A model generated the notes under the pieces. That model ran no database searches and had not been told where the DNA came from. It was given only the letters and a program-made list of their open reading frames with translations. Source: Pseudarthrobacter sp. ATCC 49987 (GTDB lineage: Bacteria > Actinomycetota > Actinomycetes > Actinomycetales > Micrococcaceae). From it: a stretch of DNA of 64,000 bases. The stretch covers positions 1,736,001-1,800,000 of the forward strand of contig NZ_JAABNS010000001.1 of assembly GCF_009928425.1 (NCBI RefSeq). The letters run 5' to 3'. The translations under genes were made by a program, and so were the position numbers. Positions 43,946 through 54,813 of the stretch are shown here, in pieces (the first letter of the stretch is position 1; every line of letters begins with the position of its first letter).

Positions 43946-44914
43946 GTGCGATCCCCCGAATCCCCCGTCCTGTCCATCAGCGGGCTAGTCAAGGATGTTG
44001 GTCCACTGCCCACCCTCGACGGCAAAATGCTGCGGGTGGTCAGCGGGCTTTCCCTCGTTGCCGAACGTGGTCAAGTCACGGCCCTGCTGGGGGCCAACGG
44101 CGCGGGCAAAACCACCACCATCGAATGCGCCCAGGGACTGCAGAAACGCACCCACGGCAGCATCAGCCTCCTGGGCGAAGACCCGGACACTGCCGGGGCA
44201 GGGCTGCGCGCCCGCGTCGGAGTGATGCTCCAGGACGGCGGACTGCCGCCGTCGGCCCGTCCCATCCCCCTGCTCAAGCATATTGCCGGCATGTACCAGG
44301 ACCCGTGGCCGGTTGACGAACTCATTGAACGCCTTGGCATCGACAGCTTCAGCAGGACCTCGGTCCGGCGGCTCTCCGGCGGGCAGAAACAGCGGCTCGC
44401 GCTTGCGGCCGCACTCGTGGGCAACCCCGAGGTGCTGTTCCTGGACGAGCCCAGCGCCGGCCTGGACCCGCAGTCGCGACAACTCGTGTTCGAGCTCATT
44501 TCCGAACTCCGGAACCGCGGGATGGGGATCATCCTCACCACCCACCTCATGGATGACGCCCAGCGCCTCGCGGACTACGTCTACATCATCGACGCCGGCC
44601 GCAATGTCGCCGAGGGCACCGTCGCGCAGCTCCTGCAGCACCCCCTGCCACCGGACGCCGGAGAGCAGCACATCCGCACCCTGCTGTTCGAGACCGACCC
44701 CGGGCTGGATTTCACCGGGGTACTGCCCGACGGCGTCAACATCACCGAAGCGCGGGCCGGCAGCTACGCCGCCACCGGGGCGCTCACCGCGGCCGACCTC
44801 GCGGCGATCACCGCCTGGTGGGCAGCCCGGGGCATCATGCCCCGCTCGCTGAGCCTTGAGGCCCGCAGCCTTGAGGACGTCTTCCTCGACATCTCCGGAA
44901 GGGAAATCCGATGA
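43946..44914 (+). CDS. ABC exporter ATP-binding protein (Rv1458c-like)
   Basis: 322-residue ATPase. Walker A LLGANGAGKTTTIECAQGLQ, signature LSGGQKQRLALAAALVG, Walker B LFLDEPSAGLDPQ, and switch His in LTTHLMDDAQ. A C-terminal DrrA-like extension of about 80 residues. Its permease gene overlaps by 4 bases, then ctaA follows. The same ATPase-permease-ctaA order occurs beside suf in mycobacteria; the substrate is unknown. Divergent from sufR across 156 bases. Confidence 0.9.
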   Translation: MRSPESPVLSISGLVKDVGPLPTLDGKMLRVVSGLSLVAERGQVTALLGANGAGKTTTIECAQGLQKRTHGSISLLGEDPDTAGAGLRARVGVMLQDGGLPPSARPIPLLKHIAGMYQDPWPVDELIERLGIDSFSRTSVRRLSGGQKQRLALAAALVGNPEVLFLDEPSAGLDPQSRQLVFELISELRNRGMGIILTTHLMDDAQRLADYVYIIDAGRNVAEGTVAQLLQHPLPPDAGEQHIRTLLFETDPGLDFTGVLPDGVNITEARAGSYAATGALTAADLAAITAWWAARGIMPRSLSLEARSLEDVFLDISGREIR

Positions 44915-45720
44915 CCCGCGACAGTGCCGCACTGGGGAGCGCGCCGCTGGGCAGCGCCCCGCCGGCCCGCCCCCTCGGGAGCCCCCCGGCGCCGCTGCTG
45001 CGCCGCATTGTGCTGCAGGGCAAGTACGAGACCATCACCATGCTCCGGAACGGCGAACAGCTGATCCTGGCGATCGTGCTGCCGCTGCTGGCCATGGTGG
45101 GCCTCACGGTCACCCCCCTCCTGGACGGTTTCGGCGCGAGCCGGATCAATGTTGCTGTGCCGGGCATTCTCGCACTGTGTGCCATGTCCACGGCCTTCAC
45201 CGGCCAGGGCATCTCCACCGGGTTTGACCGTCGCTATGGGGTCCTGCGATTCCTGTCCACCACTCCCCTGGGCCGCACCGGGCTGATCGCCGGAAAGGTC
45301 CTTGCCGTCCTCGCGGTCCTCGCCCTGCAGGTCCTGGTGGTCACGGCTGTCGCCCTGATGCTGGGCTGGCAGCCGAATCCGCTCGGCTGGGTCCCCGGAC
45401 TGGCCGTTCTGGTGCTCGGCGCCGCGGCGTTTACCGCACTGGGCCTGCTCGTCGCGGGGACCGTGCGGCCGGAAGCGACCCTGGCCATCACCAACCTGCT
45501 CTGGATCCTGCTGGGTGCCCTCGGCGGGATCGTGATCCCGGCCGAACGGCTTCCCGCCCTGCTGCAGTCGATCGTGCACTACCTCCCCTCCGGCGCCCTG
45601 GGACAGTCGCTGAGGGAAGCGTTCCTGTCCGGCAGCGTCAACCCCGTCCCGGTACTTGTCCTGCTGCTCTGGACGGCCATCGCCGGCGGCGCAGCAACCC
45701 GTTGGTTCAAATGGAATTGA
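44911..45720 (+). CDS. ABC-2 type exporter permease (Rv1457c-like)
   Basis: 269-residue membrane protein with about six transmembrane helices, a Pro/Ala-rich N-terminal 30 residues, and the ABC-2 core FDRRYGVLRFLSTTPLGRTGLIAGK. The C-terminal LQSIVHYLPSGALGQSLREAFLSG is typical of daunorubicin-type permeases. The ATG overlaps the ATPase gene stop (ATGA). Confidence 0.9.
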   Translation: MTRDSAALGSAPLGSAPPARPLGSPPAPLLRRIVLQGKYETITMLRNGEQLILAIVLPLLAMVGLTVTPLLDGFGASRINVAVPGILALCAMSTAFTGQGISTGFDRRYGVLRFLSTTPLGRTGLIAGKVLAVLAVLALQVLVVTAVALMLGWQPNPLGWVPGLAVLVLGAAAFTALGLLVAGTVRPEATLAITNLLWILLGALGGIVIPAERLPALLQSIVHYLPSGALGQSLREAFLSGSVNPVPVLVLLLWTAIAGGAATRWFKWN

Positions 45721-45727
45721 GAAAACT

Positions 45728-46672
45728 GTGAGCACGGCTTCCCGCCCTCCCCGGACCGCTTCCCGGAACATCGCCTGGCTGCCCGTCACCGTCAACAAGA
45801 CGGTCCAGCGGCTGGCGGTGCTCTCCCTGGTCGGCCAGACCCTCCTGATCGTGACCGGCGGCGCCGTCCGCCTCACCGCCTCGGGCCTGGGCTGCCCGAC
45901 GTGGCCGCGCTGCACGGATTCATCGCTCGTGAACACCCCGGAAATGGGGATCCACGGCATTATCGAATTCGGCAACCGGCTCCTCACCTTCGCGCTGGCG
46001 GCGGTCGCCGTCGCGATGCTGGTGTATCTGTGGAATCTCCGCAAGGAACGCCGCGACCTCTTCCTGCTGGCCCTGGGCCTGCTCGCCAGCATCCCGGCGC
46101 AGGCCGTCATCGGCGGCATCACCGTGCTGACCCAGCTGAACCCCTGGGTTGTGGGGCTGCACTTCCTGGTTTCGATGGCCCTCGTGGTCGTGGCCACGCT
46201 GCTGGTCAACCGCGCTTACGGGCGGACAGGGAGGTTCCGGACGGCTGAACTGGCGGCCCTGCCGGGCATCGCACGTCCGCTCATGACCGCCGTCGCGCTG
46301 TTTTCCGCCGTGGCAGTCTGCCTCGGTGTGGTGGTGACGGGCGCGGGCCCGCACGCGGGCGACGCCGACGCCCCGCGCAACGACCTGGACTGGGACCTGT
46401 TCTCGCACATCCATGCCGTTCCGGCCTACCTGGTGACCGCCGGGGCGCTGTTCGCGCTGTACCTTGTCCTCCGTGACCGGATTCCCGGCCCGTTCCGCGC
46501 CGCCGTCTTTATGCTCCTGGGCGTCACCGTGCTGCAGGCCGTCATCGGTTTCACGCAGTATTACAACGGTATCCCGGCGCTCCTGGTCGCCGCGCACATG
46601 CTCGGCTCAGCCCTGCTGATGAGCGCGGCCACCAATGCCGCAGACCTCGCCCGCAGCAGCCCGGTCAAGTAG
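45728..46672 (+). CDS. ctaA: Haem A synthase CtaA
   Basis: 314-residue membrane enzyme converting haem O to haem A, with about eight helices. SGLGCPTWPRC holds the extracytoplasmic Cys pair. Conserved Glu/His sites are seen in GIIEFGNRLLT, GLHFLVSM, HIHAVPAYL and AAHMLGSALL. GTG at 45728 lies 7 bases after the permease stop; no strong ribosome-binding site. Functionally linked to ctaB across the hairpin and to the SURF1 gene at 29 kb. Confidence 0.94.
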   Translation: MSTASRPPRTASRNIAWLPVTVNKTVQRLAVLSLVGQTLLIVTGGAVRLTASGLGCPTWPRCTDSSLVNTPEMGIHGIIEFGNRLLTFALAAVAVAMLVYLWNLRKERRDLFLLALGLLASIPAQAVIGGITVLTQLNPWVVGLHFLVSMALVVVATLLVNRAYGRTGRFRTAELAALPGIARPLMTAVALFSAVAVCLGVVVTGAGPHAGDADAPRNDLDWDLFSHIHAVPAYLVTAGALFALYLVLRDRIPGPFRAAVFMLLGVTVLQAVIGFTQYYNGIPALLVAAHMLGSALLMSAATNAADLARSSPVK

Positions 46673-46708
46673 CCGGGTTGAAAACAGGGTTGAAGTAGGA
46701 CCCGAACA

Positions 46709-46775
46709 AACAACGCGGGGTCACCTGGCGCCTATCCGGAGCACCGGAAGGGGCGTTAGGTGACCCCGCGTTGTT
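46709..46775. terminator. Long perfect hairpin between ctaA and ctaB
   Basis: 18-bp perfect outer arms (AACAACGCGGGGTCACCT and complement), with an inner TCCGG-AGCA-CCGGA stem, between convergent genes. Confidence 0.9.
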
Positions 46776-46803
46776 CTTGCGGAGTGCAGTGGGAGGTATC
46801 TGG

Positions 46804-47766
46804 CTAGCCGCCCATGATGGCCGAGCCGACGAAGGGATCGACTGCGAGGGCGATGAAGAGCAGGGTCAGGTAGCTGATGGAGCCGTGGAAGACCTTCATG
46901 GCGCCCTTGTTGGACACGTCGCCGGCCTGCGCCCGGCTGTACAGCGCGTGGGATTCGTAGAGGAACCACGCTCCGGCGAGCACCGCGGTGACGGTGTAGA
47001 CCCAGCCGGCCCCGCCGGCCGGCACCAACAGCAGCGAGCACACCACCATGGCCCACGCGTAGAGGACCACCTGGACCGAGACCACCTTGGCCCCGGCGAT
47101 CGCGCCGAGCATCGGGACATTGGCGTTGCGGTAGTCCTCGCCGTAGCGCATGGACAGCGGCCAGTAGTGCGGCGGGGTCCACAGGAAGATGACCATAAAG
47201 AGCACGACGGCGGGCCACTCCACCGTGTTGGTGACGGCCGCCCACGCAATCAGCACGGGGAAGCAGCCGGCGGCCCCGCCCCAGACGATGTTCTGGGCCG
47301 TGCGGCGCTTGAGGATCATCGTGTAGATGACCACGTAGAAGACAATTGCGCCCACGCCAAGCCAGGCTGCGAGCGGGTTGGCCCCGAACCAGAGGATCGC
47401 GATCGCTGCCGCGCCGAGGAGCCAGGAGAAGACCAGGGCCTCGCGCGGGGTGACCTCACCCGTGACGAGGGGCCGGTTCTCGGTGCGGTGCATGAGCTTG
47501 TCGATGTCGCGGTCGAGATAGCAGTTGAAGGAGCCTGCGCTGCCGGCGGCAAAGGCGCCGCCCACGAGGGTTGCAACGATGAGGCCGATCGACGGGAAGC
47601 CGCGTTCCGCGTAGATCATGGTCGGCAGGGTGCTGACCAGCAGGAGTTCGATGACGCGGGGTTTCGTAAGCGCCAGATAGGCCTTGGCTTTGCGGGCGAA
47701 GCCGACTCTTCCGCGGAGGGGAGGGGCGTTCAGCGGCGTATCTGTTGTGCTCACGGTGGCAGTCAC
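46804..47766 (-). CDS. ctaB: Protohaem IX farnesyltransferase (haem O synthase)
   Basis: 320-residue UbiA-family membrane enzyme adding a farnesyl chain to haem B. First Asp motif [20 protein letters not shown], second region [20 protein letters not shown] and [25 protein letters not shown]. About nine helices. GTG start at 47766; a second GTG five codons in is possible. Makes the substrate for ctaA. Confidence 0.95.
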   Translation of the reverse strand: MTATVSTTDTPLNAPPLRGRVGFARKAKAYLALTKPRVIELLLVSTLPTMIYAERGFPSIGLIVATLVGGAFAAGSAGSFNCYLDRDIDKLMHRTENRPLVTGEVTPREALVFSWLLGAAAIAILWFGANPLAAWLGVGAIVFYVVIYTMILKRRTAQNIVWGGAAGCFPVLIAWAAVTNTVEWPAVVLFMVIFLWTPPHYWPLSMRYGEDYRNANVPMLGAIAGAKVVSVQVVLYAWAMVVCSLLLVPAGGAGWVYTVTAVLAGAWFLYESHALYSRAQAGDVSNKGAMKVFHGSISYLTLLFIALAVDPFVGSAIMGG

Positions 47767-48271
47767 TCTGTTCTGTCTGGCTGTTCATTCCGGCTTCTGA
47801 CGCAACGCGGGTTGCATATGGAGGGGTCACGCGCAGCGCACAGGCGTGTCCCCGCCCCCGTTGGTAGCCACCACCATCATACCGTGCAGGCACAGGCGGG
47901 CGGGTCCGGTGCCTGCCGCCGTCGGTCCCCCGTGATTCGAACAGATTAACGCGGGTTCACAGCCGCCGCGGACGCCGGTGATTCATATAAGCGAAAATCC
48001 GGTCCATTTGGTGAGATATACAGCGCCCGCCCAGTGGAATGGGGCTAAGCTGTCTGCAGATCAGCGCGCACCGGCACGGCCAAAAGGGCCGTCCCAAAGT
48101 TTGAAGTGTCTGTCCGCAGTTTCTGCAGATGTTCCTTCGCACGCGCGGCTGAATGATAGATCAACGTTTCGATGGTGAACGGCTGGTACGTACCGCAGCG
48201 GGCACCGAACTGTGCCCCGGGCGGGACTGACCATACCACCCGCCGTCAGCACAGAGAGGGGCCCGGTTTTC
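47767..48271. other. 505-base divergent intergenic region (ctaB / tkt)
   Basis: No gene recognised. Contains the palindromic word TCTGCAGA(T) twice (48053-48061 and 48122-48130, 69 bp apart) and a small hairpin ACGGCC-AAAAG-GGCCGT (48076-48092) between them. TAAGCT at 48046-48051 could be a -10. The length is unusual for this window and suggests regulated carbon-flow genes, but nothing decisive is seen. Confidence 0.5.
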
Positions 48272-50398
48272 GTGCCACATTTGGAAGAGCAAGAACTGTC
48301 ATGGACCAGCTTGGACCAGCGCGCCGTGGACACCATCCGTGTCCTTGCCGCCGACGCTGTGGAGAAGGTCGGTAACGGCCACCCCGGCACCGCCATGAGC
48401 CTGGCTCCGGCCGCTTACCTTCTCTTCCAGAAGCTGATGCGGCACGACCCGAAGAACCCTGACTGGCTGGGGCGCGACCGTTTTGTCCTCTCGCCCGGCC
48501 ACACCTCCCTGACGCTGTACATCCAGCTCTTCCTCTCCGGCTACGGCCTGGAACTGAAGGACCTTGAGGCGCTGCGCACCTGGGGTTCACTGACCCCGGG
48601 CCACCCGGAGTACAAGCACACCGCCGGCGTGGAGATCACCACCGGCCCGCTGGGCCAGGGCCTGGCCTCGGCTGTCGGGTTCGCCTACTCCCAGCGCCGC
48701 CAACGCGGCCTGTTCGACGCCGACGCCGCCCCCGGCACCAGCCCGTTCGACCACACCATCTGGGTCATCGCCTCCGACGGCGACCTCCAGGAGGGCGTGA
48801 CGTCCGAGGCCTCCTCGCTCGCCGGGCACCAGGAGCTCGGCAACCTCGTGGTGATCTACGACGAGAACCACATCTCGATCGAGGACGACACCGACATCGC
48901 CTTCACCGAGGATGTCCTGAAGCGGTACGAAGCCTACGGCTGGCACACCCAGCGCGTCGACTGGACCCGCACCGGCGAATACAAGGAGGACGTCCAGGAA
49001 CTCCACGCCGCGCTCCTCGCCGCCAAGGCCGAGACGGGCAAGCCCTCGATCATCTCGCTGCGCACGATCATCGGCTACCCGGCCCCCAAGAAGCAGAACA
49101 CCGGCAAGATCCACGGCTCCGCCCTCGGCGCCGAGGAAGTCGCCGCACTGAAGAAGGTCCTCGGGTTCGACCCGGAGCGCTCCTTCCAGGTCGACGACGA
49201 CGTCCTGGCCCACGCCCGTGAGGCTGTGGACCGCGGCGCCGCCGCCCGCACACAATGGCAGGCATCCTTCGAGGCTTGGCAGTCCGGGAATCCGGAGGCC
49301 GCCGCCCTGCTCGAACGCGTCGAAGCCCGCAAGCTGCCGGCCGAGCTCGATGCCGCACTTCCGGTGTTCGAGGCCGGCAAGGACGTTTCGACCCGCGCTG
49401 CCTCCGGCAAGGTCCTGAACGCGATCGGCCCGGTGATGCCGGAGCTGTGGGGCGGTTCGGCCGACCTCGCCGAGTCCAACAACACCACGATCGAGGGTTC
49501 GCCGTCGTTCATCCCGGCCTCCCGCTCCACGGCGGCCTGGAAGGGCAACCCCTACGGCCGCGTGCTGCACTTCGGCATCCGCGAACACGCCGCCGCGTCG
49601 ATCGTCAACGGCATCAGCCTGCACGGCCGCACCCGCGCCTTCTCCGGCACCTTCCTGATATTCAGCGACTACCAGCGCCCGGCAATCCGCCTCGGCGCGC
49701 TCATGGGGGTCCCGTCGCTGTACGTCTGGACGCACGACTCGATCGGGCTCGGCGAAGACGGACCGACCCACCAGCCGGTGGAGCAGCTTGCCTCGCTCCG
49801 CGCAATCCCGGGCCTGGATGTCGTCCGCCCGGGCGACGCCAACGAGGTCGCGGCCGCCTGGAAGGTCATGCTCGAGAACCACGAGAACCCGGCCGGCATT
49901 GTGCTGACCCGCCAGAACATCCCCACCTATGCCCGCGGCACGTCCGAGGCTGAAGGTGACACCTTTGGTTCCACCGCCGGAGTGGCCAAGGGCGGCTACG
50001 TCCTGGCCGAAGCGTCGGCCAACGGACGGACCGCCGAGGCGCAGGTCATCCTGATCGGCACCGGCTCGGAGGTCCAGCTTGCCGTGAACGCCCGCGAAGC
50101 ACTTCAGGCCGAGGGCATCCCCACCCGCGTCGTTTCCATGCCGTGCGTGGAGTGGTTCAACAAGCAGGACGCCGCCTACCGCGAAGCGGTGCTCCCGGCC
50201 GCCGTCAAGGCACGGGTGTCCGTCGAAGCCGGCCTCGCCCTGGGCTGGAAGGAATTCGTCGGCGACGCAGGCCGTTCCATCAGCCTCGAGCACTTCGGCG
50301 CCTCGGCGGACTACAAGCGCCTGTTCCAGGAGTTCGGCATCACCGCGGAGGCCGTTGCCGCCGCAGCCAAGGAATCCCTCGCCGGCCCCACGGCCTGA
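48272..50398 (+). CDS. tkt: Transketolase
   Basis: 708-residue thiamine-diphosphate enzyme moving two-carbon units in the pentose phosphate pathway. Thiamine-binding [33 protein letters not shown] (with ASDGD at its start), the substrate motif [18 protein letters not shown], and [20 protein letters not shown]. The GTG at 48272 begins 3-4 codons before the conserved region; an upstream in-frame ATG lacks similarity. Leads the tkt-tal-pgi-zwf-opcA-pgl operon; tal follows after 67 bases. Confidence 0.95.
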   Translation: MPHLEEQELSWTSLDQRAVDTIRVLAADAVEKVGNGHPGTAMSLAPAAYLLFQKLMRHDPKNPDWLGRDRFVLSPGHTSLTLYIQLFLSGYGLELKDLEALRTWGSLTPGHPEYKHTAGVEITTGPLGQGLASAVGFAYSQRRQRGLFDADAAPGTSPFDHTIWVIASDGDLQEGVTSEASSLAGHQELGNLVVIYDENHISIEDDTDIAFTEDVLKRYEAYGWHTQRVDWTRTGEYKEDVQELHAALLAAKAETGKPSIISLRTIIGYPAPKKQNTGKIHGSALGAEEVAALKKVLGFDPERSFQVDDDVLAHAREAVDRGAAARTQWQASFEAWQSGNPEAAALLERVEARKLPAELDAALPVFEAGKDVSTRAASGKVLNAIGPVMPELWGGSADLAESNNTTIEGSPSFIPASRSTAAWKGNPYGRVLHFGIREHAAASIVNGISLHGRTRAFSGTFLIFSDYQRPAIRLGALMGVPSLYVWTHDSIGLGEDGPTHQPVEQLASLRAIPGLDVVRPGDANEVAAAWKVMLENHENPAGIVLTRQNIPTYARGTSEAEGDTFGSTAGVAKGGYVLAEASANGRTAEAQVILIGTGSEVQLAVNAREALQAEGIPTRVVSMPCVEWFNKQDAAYREAVLPAAVKARVSVEAGLALGWKEFVGDAGRSISLEHFGASADYKRLFQEFGITAEAVAAAAKESLAGPTA

Positions 50399-50465
50399 CC
50401 CCAACTTCACGCTTTCCGGGCCGCCGCCCATTGACGGCGGCGGCCCCAGACTTCAGGAGTGACAC

Positions 50466-51596
50466 ATGAACACGACCCCCACCGCTACCCCCACGCAGCA
50501 GCTGTCCGACGCCGGCGTCTCCATCTGGCTCGATGACCTGTCCCGTGGCCGCCTCGACACCGGCACGCTGCGCACGCTGATCGAAGAGAAGAACGTTGTC
50601 GGTGTCACCACGAACCCCAGCATCTTCCACGCGGCCATCACCACCGGCCACGACTACGACGCCGTCATCGCCGCCCAGGCGGCAGCCGGCGCCAGCGTCG
50701 AGGAGACTGTCTTCGCCATCACCGCGACCGACGTCGCCGATGCCTGCGACCTCTTCGCCCCGGTGGCCGCAGCCACCAAGGGTGTCGACGGGCGCGTCTC
50801 GATCGAGGTTGACCCCCGCCTCGCCTGGGATACTGCCGGCACCATCACCGAGGCCAAGGAACTCTACGCCAAGGTCAACAAGGACAACGTCCTGATCAAG
50901 ATCCCCGCCACCCTCGAGGGCCTGGAAGCCATCACCGCCACCCTGGCGGCCGGGATCAGCGTCAACGTCACCCTGATCTTCTCGCTGGAGCGCTACCGCG
51001 CCGTCATCAACGCTTTCCAGAGCGGCCTGGAGCAGGCCAAGGAGAACGGCCACGACCTCGCCAGGATCCATTCGGTGGCGTCCTTCTTCGTCTCCCGCGT
51101 GGACTCCGAAATCGACAAGCGCCTCGACGCGATCGGCACGGACGAGGCACGGGCCCTCAAGGGCAAGGCCGGCCTGGCGAACGCCCGCCTCGCCTACCAG
51201 GTCTACGAGGAGCTCTTCTCCACCGAGCGCTGGGCCCTCCTGGCCGACGCCGGAGCCCTCCCGCAGCGTCCGCTGTGGGCCTCTACCGGCGTCAAGGACC
51301 CGGCCTACCCGGACACCCTGTACGTCACGGAACTCGTCGCCCCCGGCGTCGTGAACACCATGCCGGAGAAGACCCTCGACGCGACGTTCGACCACGGCAC
51401 CGTCACGGGCAACACGATCAGCCGCGGCTATGACGACGCCAACGCCACACTGAACGCGCTCGATGTCCTCGGCATCTCCTACAACGAGGTTGTCGCGGTG
51501 CTCGAGTCCGAAGGCCTCGACAAGTTCGTGGCCAGCTGGAAGGAACTGCTGGCCGACGTCGAGGGCGCCCTCGCCGCTGCACGGAAGGACGCATAG
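50466..51596 (+). CDS. tal: Transaldolase
   Basis: 376-residue class I aldolase-fold enzyme transferring dihydroxyacetone units. [10 protein letters not shown], Schiff-base Lys in [26 protein letters not shown], and [15 protein letters not shown]. Length fits the actinobacterial transaldolase group. AGGAG lies 7 bases before the ATG. The next ATG is 4 bases after the stop. Confidence 0.96.
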   Translation: MNTTPTATPTQQLSDAGVSIWLDDLSRGRLDTGTLRTLIEEKNVVGVTTNPSIFHAAITTGHDYDAVIAAQAAAGASVEETVFAITATDVADACDLFAPVAAATKGVDGRVSIEVDPRLAWDTAGTITEAKELYAKVNKDNVLIKIPATLEGLEAITATLAAGISVNVTLIFSLERYRAVINAFQSGLEQAKENGHDLARIHSVASFFVSRVDSEIDKRLDAIGTDEARALKGKAGLANARLAYQVYEELFSTERWALLADAGALPQRPLWASTGVKDPAYPDTLYVTELVAPGVVNTMPEKTLDATFDHGTVTGNTISRGYDDANATLNALDVLGISYNEVVAVLESEGLDKFVASWKELLADVEGALAAARKDA

Positions 51597-51600
51597 TCCC

Positions 51601-53235
51601 ATGACGACTCTCAGCTACGACGCCACGGGCGCCGCCCGCCTGGCCCACGATCAGCACCTGCCCGCCCTGCTCGCAGACAAGGTGGCCACCCGGATCTTCG
51701 CCAAGGACGCCACTCTGTGGGGCCCCGACGCCGAGGCCGAGGCGTCCGTCCGGCTCGGCTGGGTGGAGGCGGCCACCGTCTCCCAGCAGCTCGTCGCGGA
51801 CATCCTGGCCCTCCGGGACGCCCTGCGCGCCGAGGGCGTCAGCCGGATTGTGCTGTGCGGCATGGGCGGTTCCTCGTTGGCCCCCGAGGTGATTGCCGGA
51901 ACCGCCGGCGTCGAGCTGACCGTGCTCGACAGCACCGATCCGGAGCAGGTCGCCGCCGCACTCGCGGACCGGCTGAACGAAACTGCGATCGTGGTGTCTT
52001 CCAAGTCCGGCTCCACCCTGGAAACCGATTCCCAGCGCCGGATCTTCGAGCACGCGTTCACCGAGGCCGGACTCGACGCGAAGAGCCGGATCATCATCGT
52101 CACCGATCCCGGCTCGCCCCTGGACAAGGCCTCCCGCGAGGCCGGCTACCGGGCCGTTTTCAATGCGGACCCCACCGTCGGCGGACGCTACTCGGCGCTC
52201 ACCGCGTTCGGGATGGTGCCGTGCGGCCTGGCCGGCGTAGACATCCAGGCCTTCCTGGACGAAGCTGAAGAGGCCGCCGAGGTCCTCAATGAGGACGGCG
52301 AAGAAAACATCGGCCTCGCCCTCGGCGCCGCGCTGGGCGGCACCAACCCGCTGCGCAACAAGATCGTCATCGCCGAGGACGGCTCGGGTATCAAGGGCTT
52401 CCCGGACTGGGCCGAACAGCTCATCGCCGAATCCACCGGCAAGCTCGGCACCGGCGTGCTGCCCGTCGTCGCCGGGCCCTCCTCACCGGAGGCCACCCTC
52501 GGCGCCCCCGACGTCCTGGTGGTCCGCCTCGTTGCGGCGGACGCCGACGTCGAACTCGGCGAAAACGAGGTCGCGATCGCCGGCGGCCTGCCCACCCAGA
52601 TGATGACCTGGGAATTCGCCACTGCGGTGGCCGGCCGCCTCCTCGGGATCAACCCCTATGACCAGCCCGACGTCGAAGCCGCCAAGGTGGCTGCCCGCGG
52701 ACTGCTGGACGCCCAGCCGGAACCGACGCCGGCAGCCTTCACCGACGGCGCCATCGAGGTCCGCGGCGGGGAGTGGCTGGGCGGCGCCAGCACGGCCGCC
52801 GGTGCCGTCAGCGCGCTCCTCGGCGAACTGGGCCCGGACAGCTACCTGAGTGTCCAGGCCTACTTCGACCGGCTCGCCTACGCGCCCCTCGAGGGTGTCC
52901 GGGACCAGTTGGCAGCCGTCAGCGGCCGTCCCGTGACGTTCGGCTGGGGCCCGCGTTTCCTGCATTCCACCGGGCAGTTCCACAAGGGCGGGCCTTCGAT
53001 CGGCGTCTTCCTGCAGGTGACGGCCGCGGCCGGCACTGACCTGGCCATTCCGGACCGGCCCTTCACCTTCGGCGAGCTGATCTCGGCCCAGGCCGCCGGC
53101 GATGCGCAGGTGCTCTCCGAACATGGCCGCCCGGTCCTCCGGCTCCACTTGACGGACCGTGCGGCCGGCGTCCGCCAGTTGCAGGACCTTGTGTCCACGC
53201 TGGCCGGCCAGGCAGTCCCCTCCACCGAAAGCTAA
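51601..53235 (+). CDS. pgi: Glucose-6-phosphate isomerase
   Basis: 544-residue sugar isomerase interconverting glucose-6-phosphate and fructose-6-phosphate. CGMGGSSLAPEVI and SKSGSTLET phosphate-binding motifs, GVLPVVAGP, and a C-terminal SIS domain ending in QFHKGGPSIGVF. The motif set is the shorter actinobacterial pgi type often annotated as bifunctional with transaldolase when fused to tal, but here tal is a separate gene 4 bases upstream. The mycobacterial cluster lacks pgi, so its place here links glycolysis and the pentose pathway. Confidence 0.9.
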   Translation: MTTLSYDATGAARLAHDQHLPALLADKVATRIFAKDATLWGPDAEAEASVRLGWVEAATVSQQLVADILALRDALRAEGVSRIVLCGMGGSSLAPEVIAGTAGVELTVLDSTDPEQVAAALADRLNETAIVVSSKSGSTLETDSQRRIFEHAFTEAGLDAKSRIIIVTDPGSPLDKASREAGYRAVFNADPTVGGRYSALTAFGMVPCGLAGVDIQAFLDEAEEAAEVLNEDGEENIGLALGAALGGTNPLRNKIVIAEDGSGIKGFPDWAEQLIAESTGKLGTGVLPVVAGPSSPEATLGAPDVLVVRLVAADADVELGENEVAIAGGLPTQMMTWEFATAVAGRLLGINPYDQPDVEAAKVAARGLLDAQPEPTPAAFTDGAIEVRGGEWLGGASTAAGAVSALLGELGPDSYLSVQAYFDRLAYAPLEGVRDQLAAVSGRPVTFGWGPRFLHSTGQFHKGGPSIGVFLQVTAAAGTDLAIPDRPFTFGELISAQAAGDAQVLSEHGRPVLRLHLTDRAAGVRQLQDLVSTLAGQAVPSTES

Positions 53236-53250
53236 GGCACCCACGCAACC

Positions 53251-54813
53251 ATGCCAGACAAATACAACAGCGGCCGGACGTCCGCGGGCCGGGGGCGCAA
53301 CCCGCTCCGGGATCCGCGGGACCGCCGCCTGAACCGTATTGCGGGGCCGTCATCGCTGGTCCTTTTCGGGGTCACGGGGGACCTCGCCCGCAAGAAACTC
53401 ATGCCGGCCGTGTACGACCTGGCCAACCGCGGGCTGCTGCCGCCGAGCTTCGCCCTGGTGGGCTTCGCCCGGCGGGAGTGGGATAACGAGGACTTCGCGG
53501 CCGAGGTCAAGGACGCTGTCAAGGCCTACGCCCGCACCCCGTTCGACGAAACGGTGTGGACGCAACTGTCCGAGGGCATCCGCTTCGTGCAGGGCGAGTT
53601 CGACGACGACGACGCCTTCAAACGGCTCAGCGAAACCGTTGACGAACTCGACGAGCAGCGCGGGACGCGCGGCAACCACGCGTTCTACCTCTCCATCCCG
53701 CCGAACGCCTTCGAACTGGTCTGCCGGCAGCTGTCCAAGCACGGCCTGGCCCAGGCCGAGGGTGACAAGTGGCGCCGCGTCGTCATCGAGAAGCCCTTCG
53801 GCCACAACCTGGAGTCTGCACGGCAGCTCAACGACATCGTTGAGTCGGTCTTCCCGCCGGACGCGGTCTTCCGGATCGACCACTACCTGGGCAAGGAGAC
53901 GGTGCAGAACATCCTGGCGCTGCGCTTCGCCAACCAGCTCTTCGAGCCGCTGTGGAACGCGAACTACGTTGACCACGTCCAGATCACCATGGCCGAGGAC
54001 ATCGGCACCGGCGGCCGGGCCGGCTACTATGACGGCGTGGGCGCCGCCCGCGACGTCATCCAGAACCACCTGCTGCAGCTCCTGGCGCTGACCGCGATGG
54101 AAGAGCCGATCTCCTTCAACGCCGATGACCTCCGCGCGGAGAAGGAAAAGGTCCTCGCCGCCGTCCGGCTCCCCGAGGACCTCTCCACCCACTCGGCGCG
54201 CGGGCAGTTCACCGGCGGCTGGCAGGGCGGCGAAAAGGTCGTCGGCTACCTCGAGGAGGACGGCATCCCCGCCGACTCCACAACGGAGACGTTCGCCGCG
54301 ATCCGGGTCGACATCAACACCCGCCGCTGGTCCGGGGTACCGTTCTACCTGCGCGCCGGCAAGCGGCTGGGCCGCCGGGTGACCGAGATCGCCGTCGTGC
54401 TCAAACGCGCACCGAACCTGCTCTTCACGGACCACGGCGAGGACGACTTCGGCCAGAACGCCGTCGTGATCCGGGTCCAGCCCGACGAGGGTGCCACCAT
54501 CCGCTTCGGGTCCAAGGTCCCGGGCACGCAGATGGAAGTCCGCGACGTCACGATGGACTTCGGCTACGGACACTCCTTCACCGAGTCCAGCCCGGAGGCG
54601 TACGAACGGCTCATCCTCGACGTGCTCCTCGGCGAGCCGCCGCTCTTCCCCCGCCATGCGGAAGTCGAGCTGTCCTGGAAAATCCTCGATCCCTTCGAGG
54701 ACTACTGGGCGAGCCTGGACGAACAACCCGAACCCTACGCCCCCGGAAGCTGGGGACCTGCCTCCGCCGACGAGCTCCTGGCCCGTGACGGACGAACCTG
54801 GAGAAGGCCATGA
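53251..54813 (+). CDS. zwf: Glucose-6-phosphate 1-dehydrogenase
   Basis: 520-residue NADP-linked oxidoreductase. [19 protein letters not shown] nucleotide-binding loop, active-site [15 protein letters not shown], and FRAGKRL-like [10 protein letters not shown]. The N-terminal 30 residues are Arg-rich and extra. Overlaps opcA by 4 bases, which fits the need for OpcA in the activity of the enzyme. Confidence 0.97.
   Translation: MPDKYNSGRTSAGRGRNPLRDPRDRRLNRIAGPSSLVLFGVTGDLARKKLMPAVYDLANRGLLPPSFALVGFARREWDNEDFAAEVKDAVKAYARTPFDETVWTQLSEGIRFVQGEFDDDDAFKRLSETVDELDEQRGTRGNHAFYLSIPPNAFELVCRQLSKHGLAQAEGDKWRRVVIEKPFGHNLESARQLNDIVESVFPPDAVFRIDHYLGKETVQNILALRFANQLFEPLWNANYVDHVQITMAEDIGTGGRAGYYDGVGAARDVIQNHLLQLLALTAMEEPISFNADDLRAEKEKVLAAVRLPEDLSTHSARGQFTGGWQGGEKVVGYLEEDGIPADSTTETFAAIRVDINTRRWSGVPFYLRAGKRLGRRVTEIAVVLKRAPNLLFTDHGEDDFGQNAVVIRVQPDEGATIRFGSKVPGTQMEVRDVTMDFGYGHSFTESSPEAYERLILDVLLGEPPLFPRHAEVELSWKILDPFEDYWASLDEQPEPYAPGSWGPASADELLARDGRTWRRP

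Noticed and set aside
48587..50431. 614-codon minus-strand frame opposite tkt
   Set aside because: Shadow of transketolase; Gly/Val/Arg-rich with no domain.
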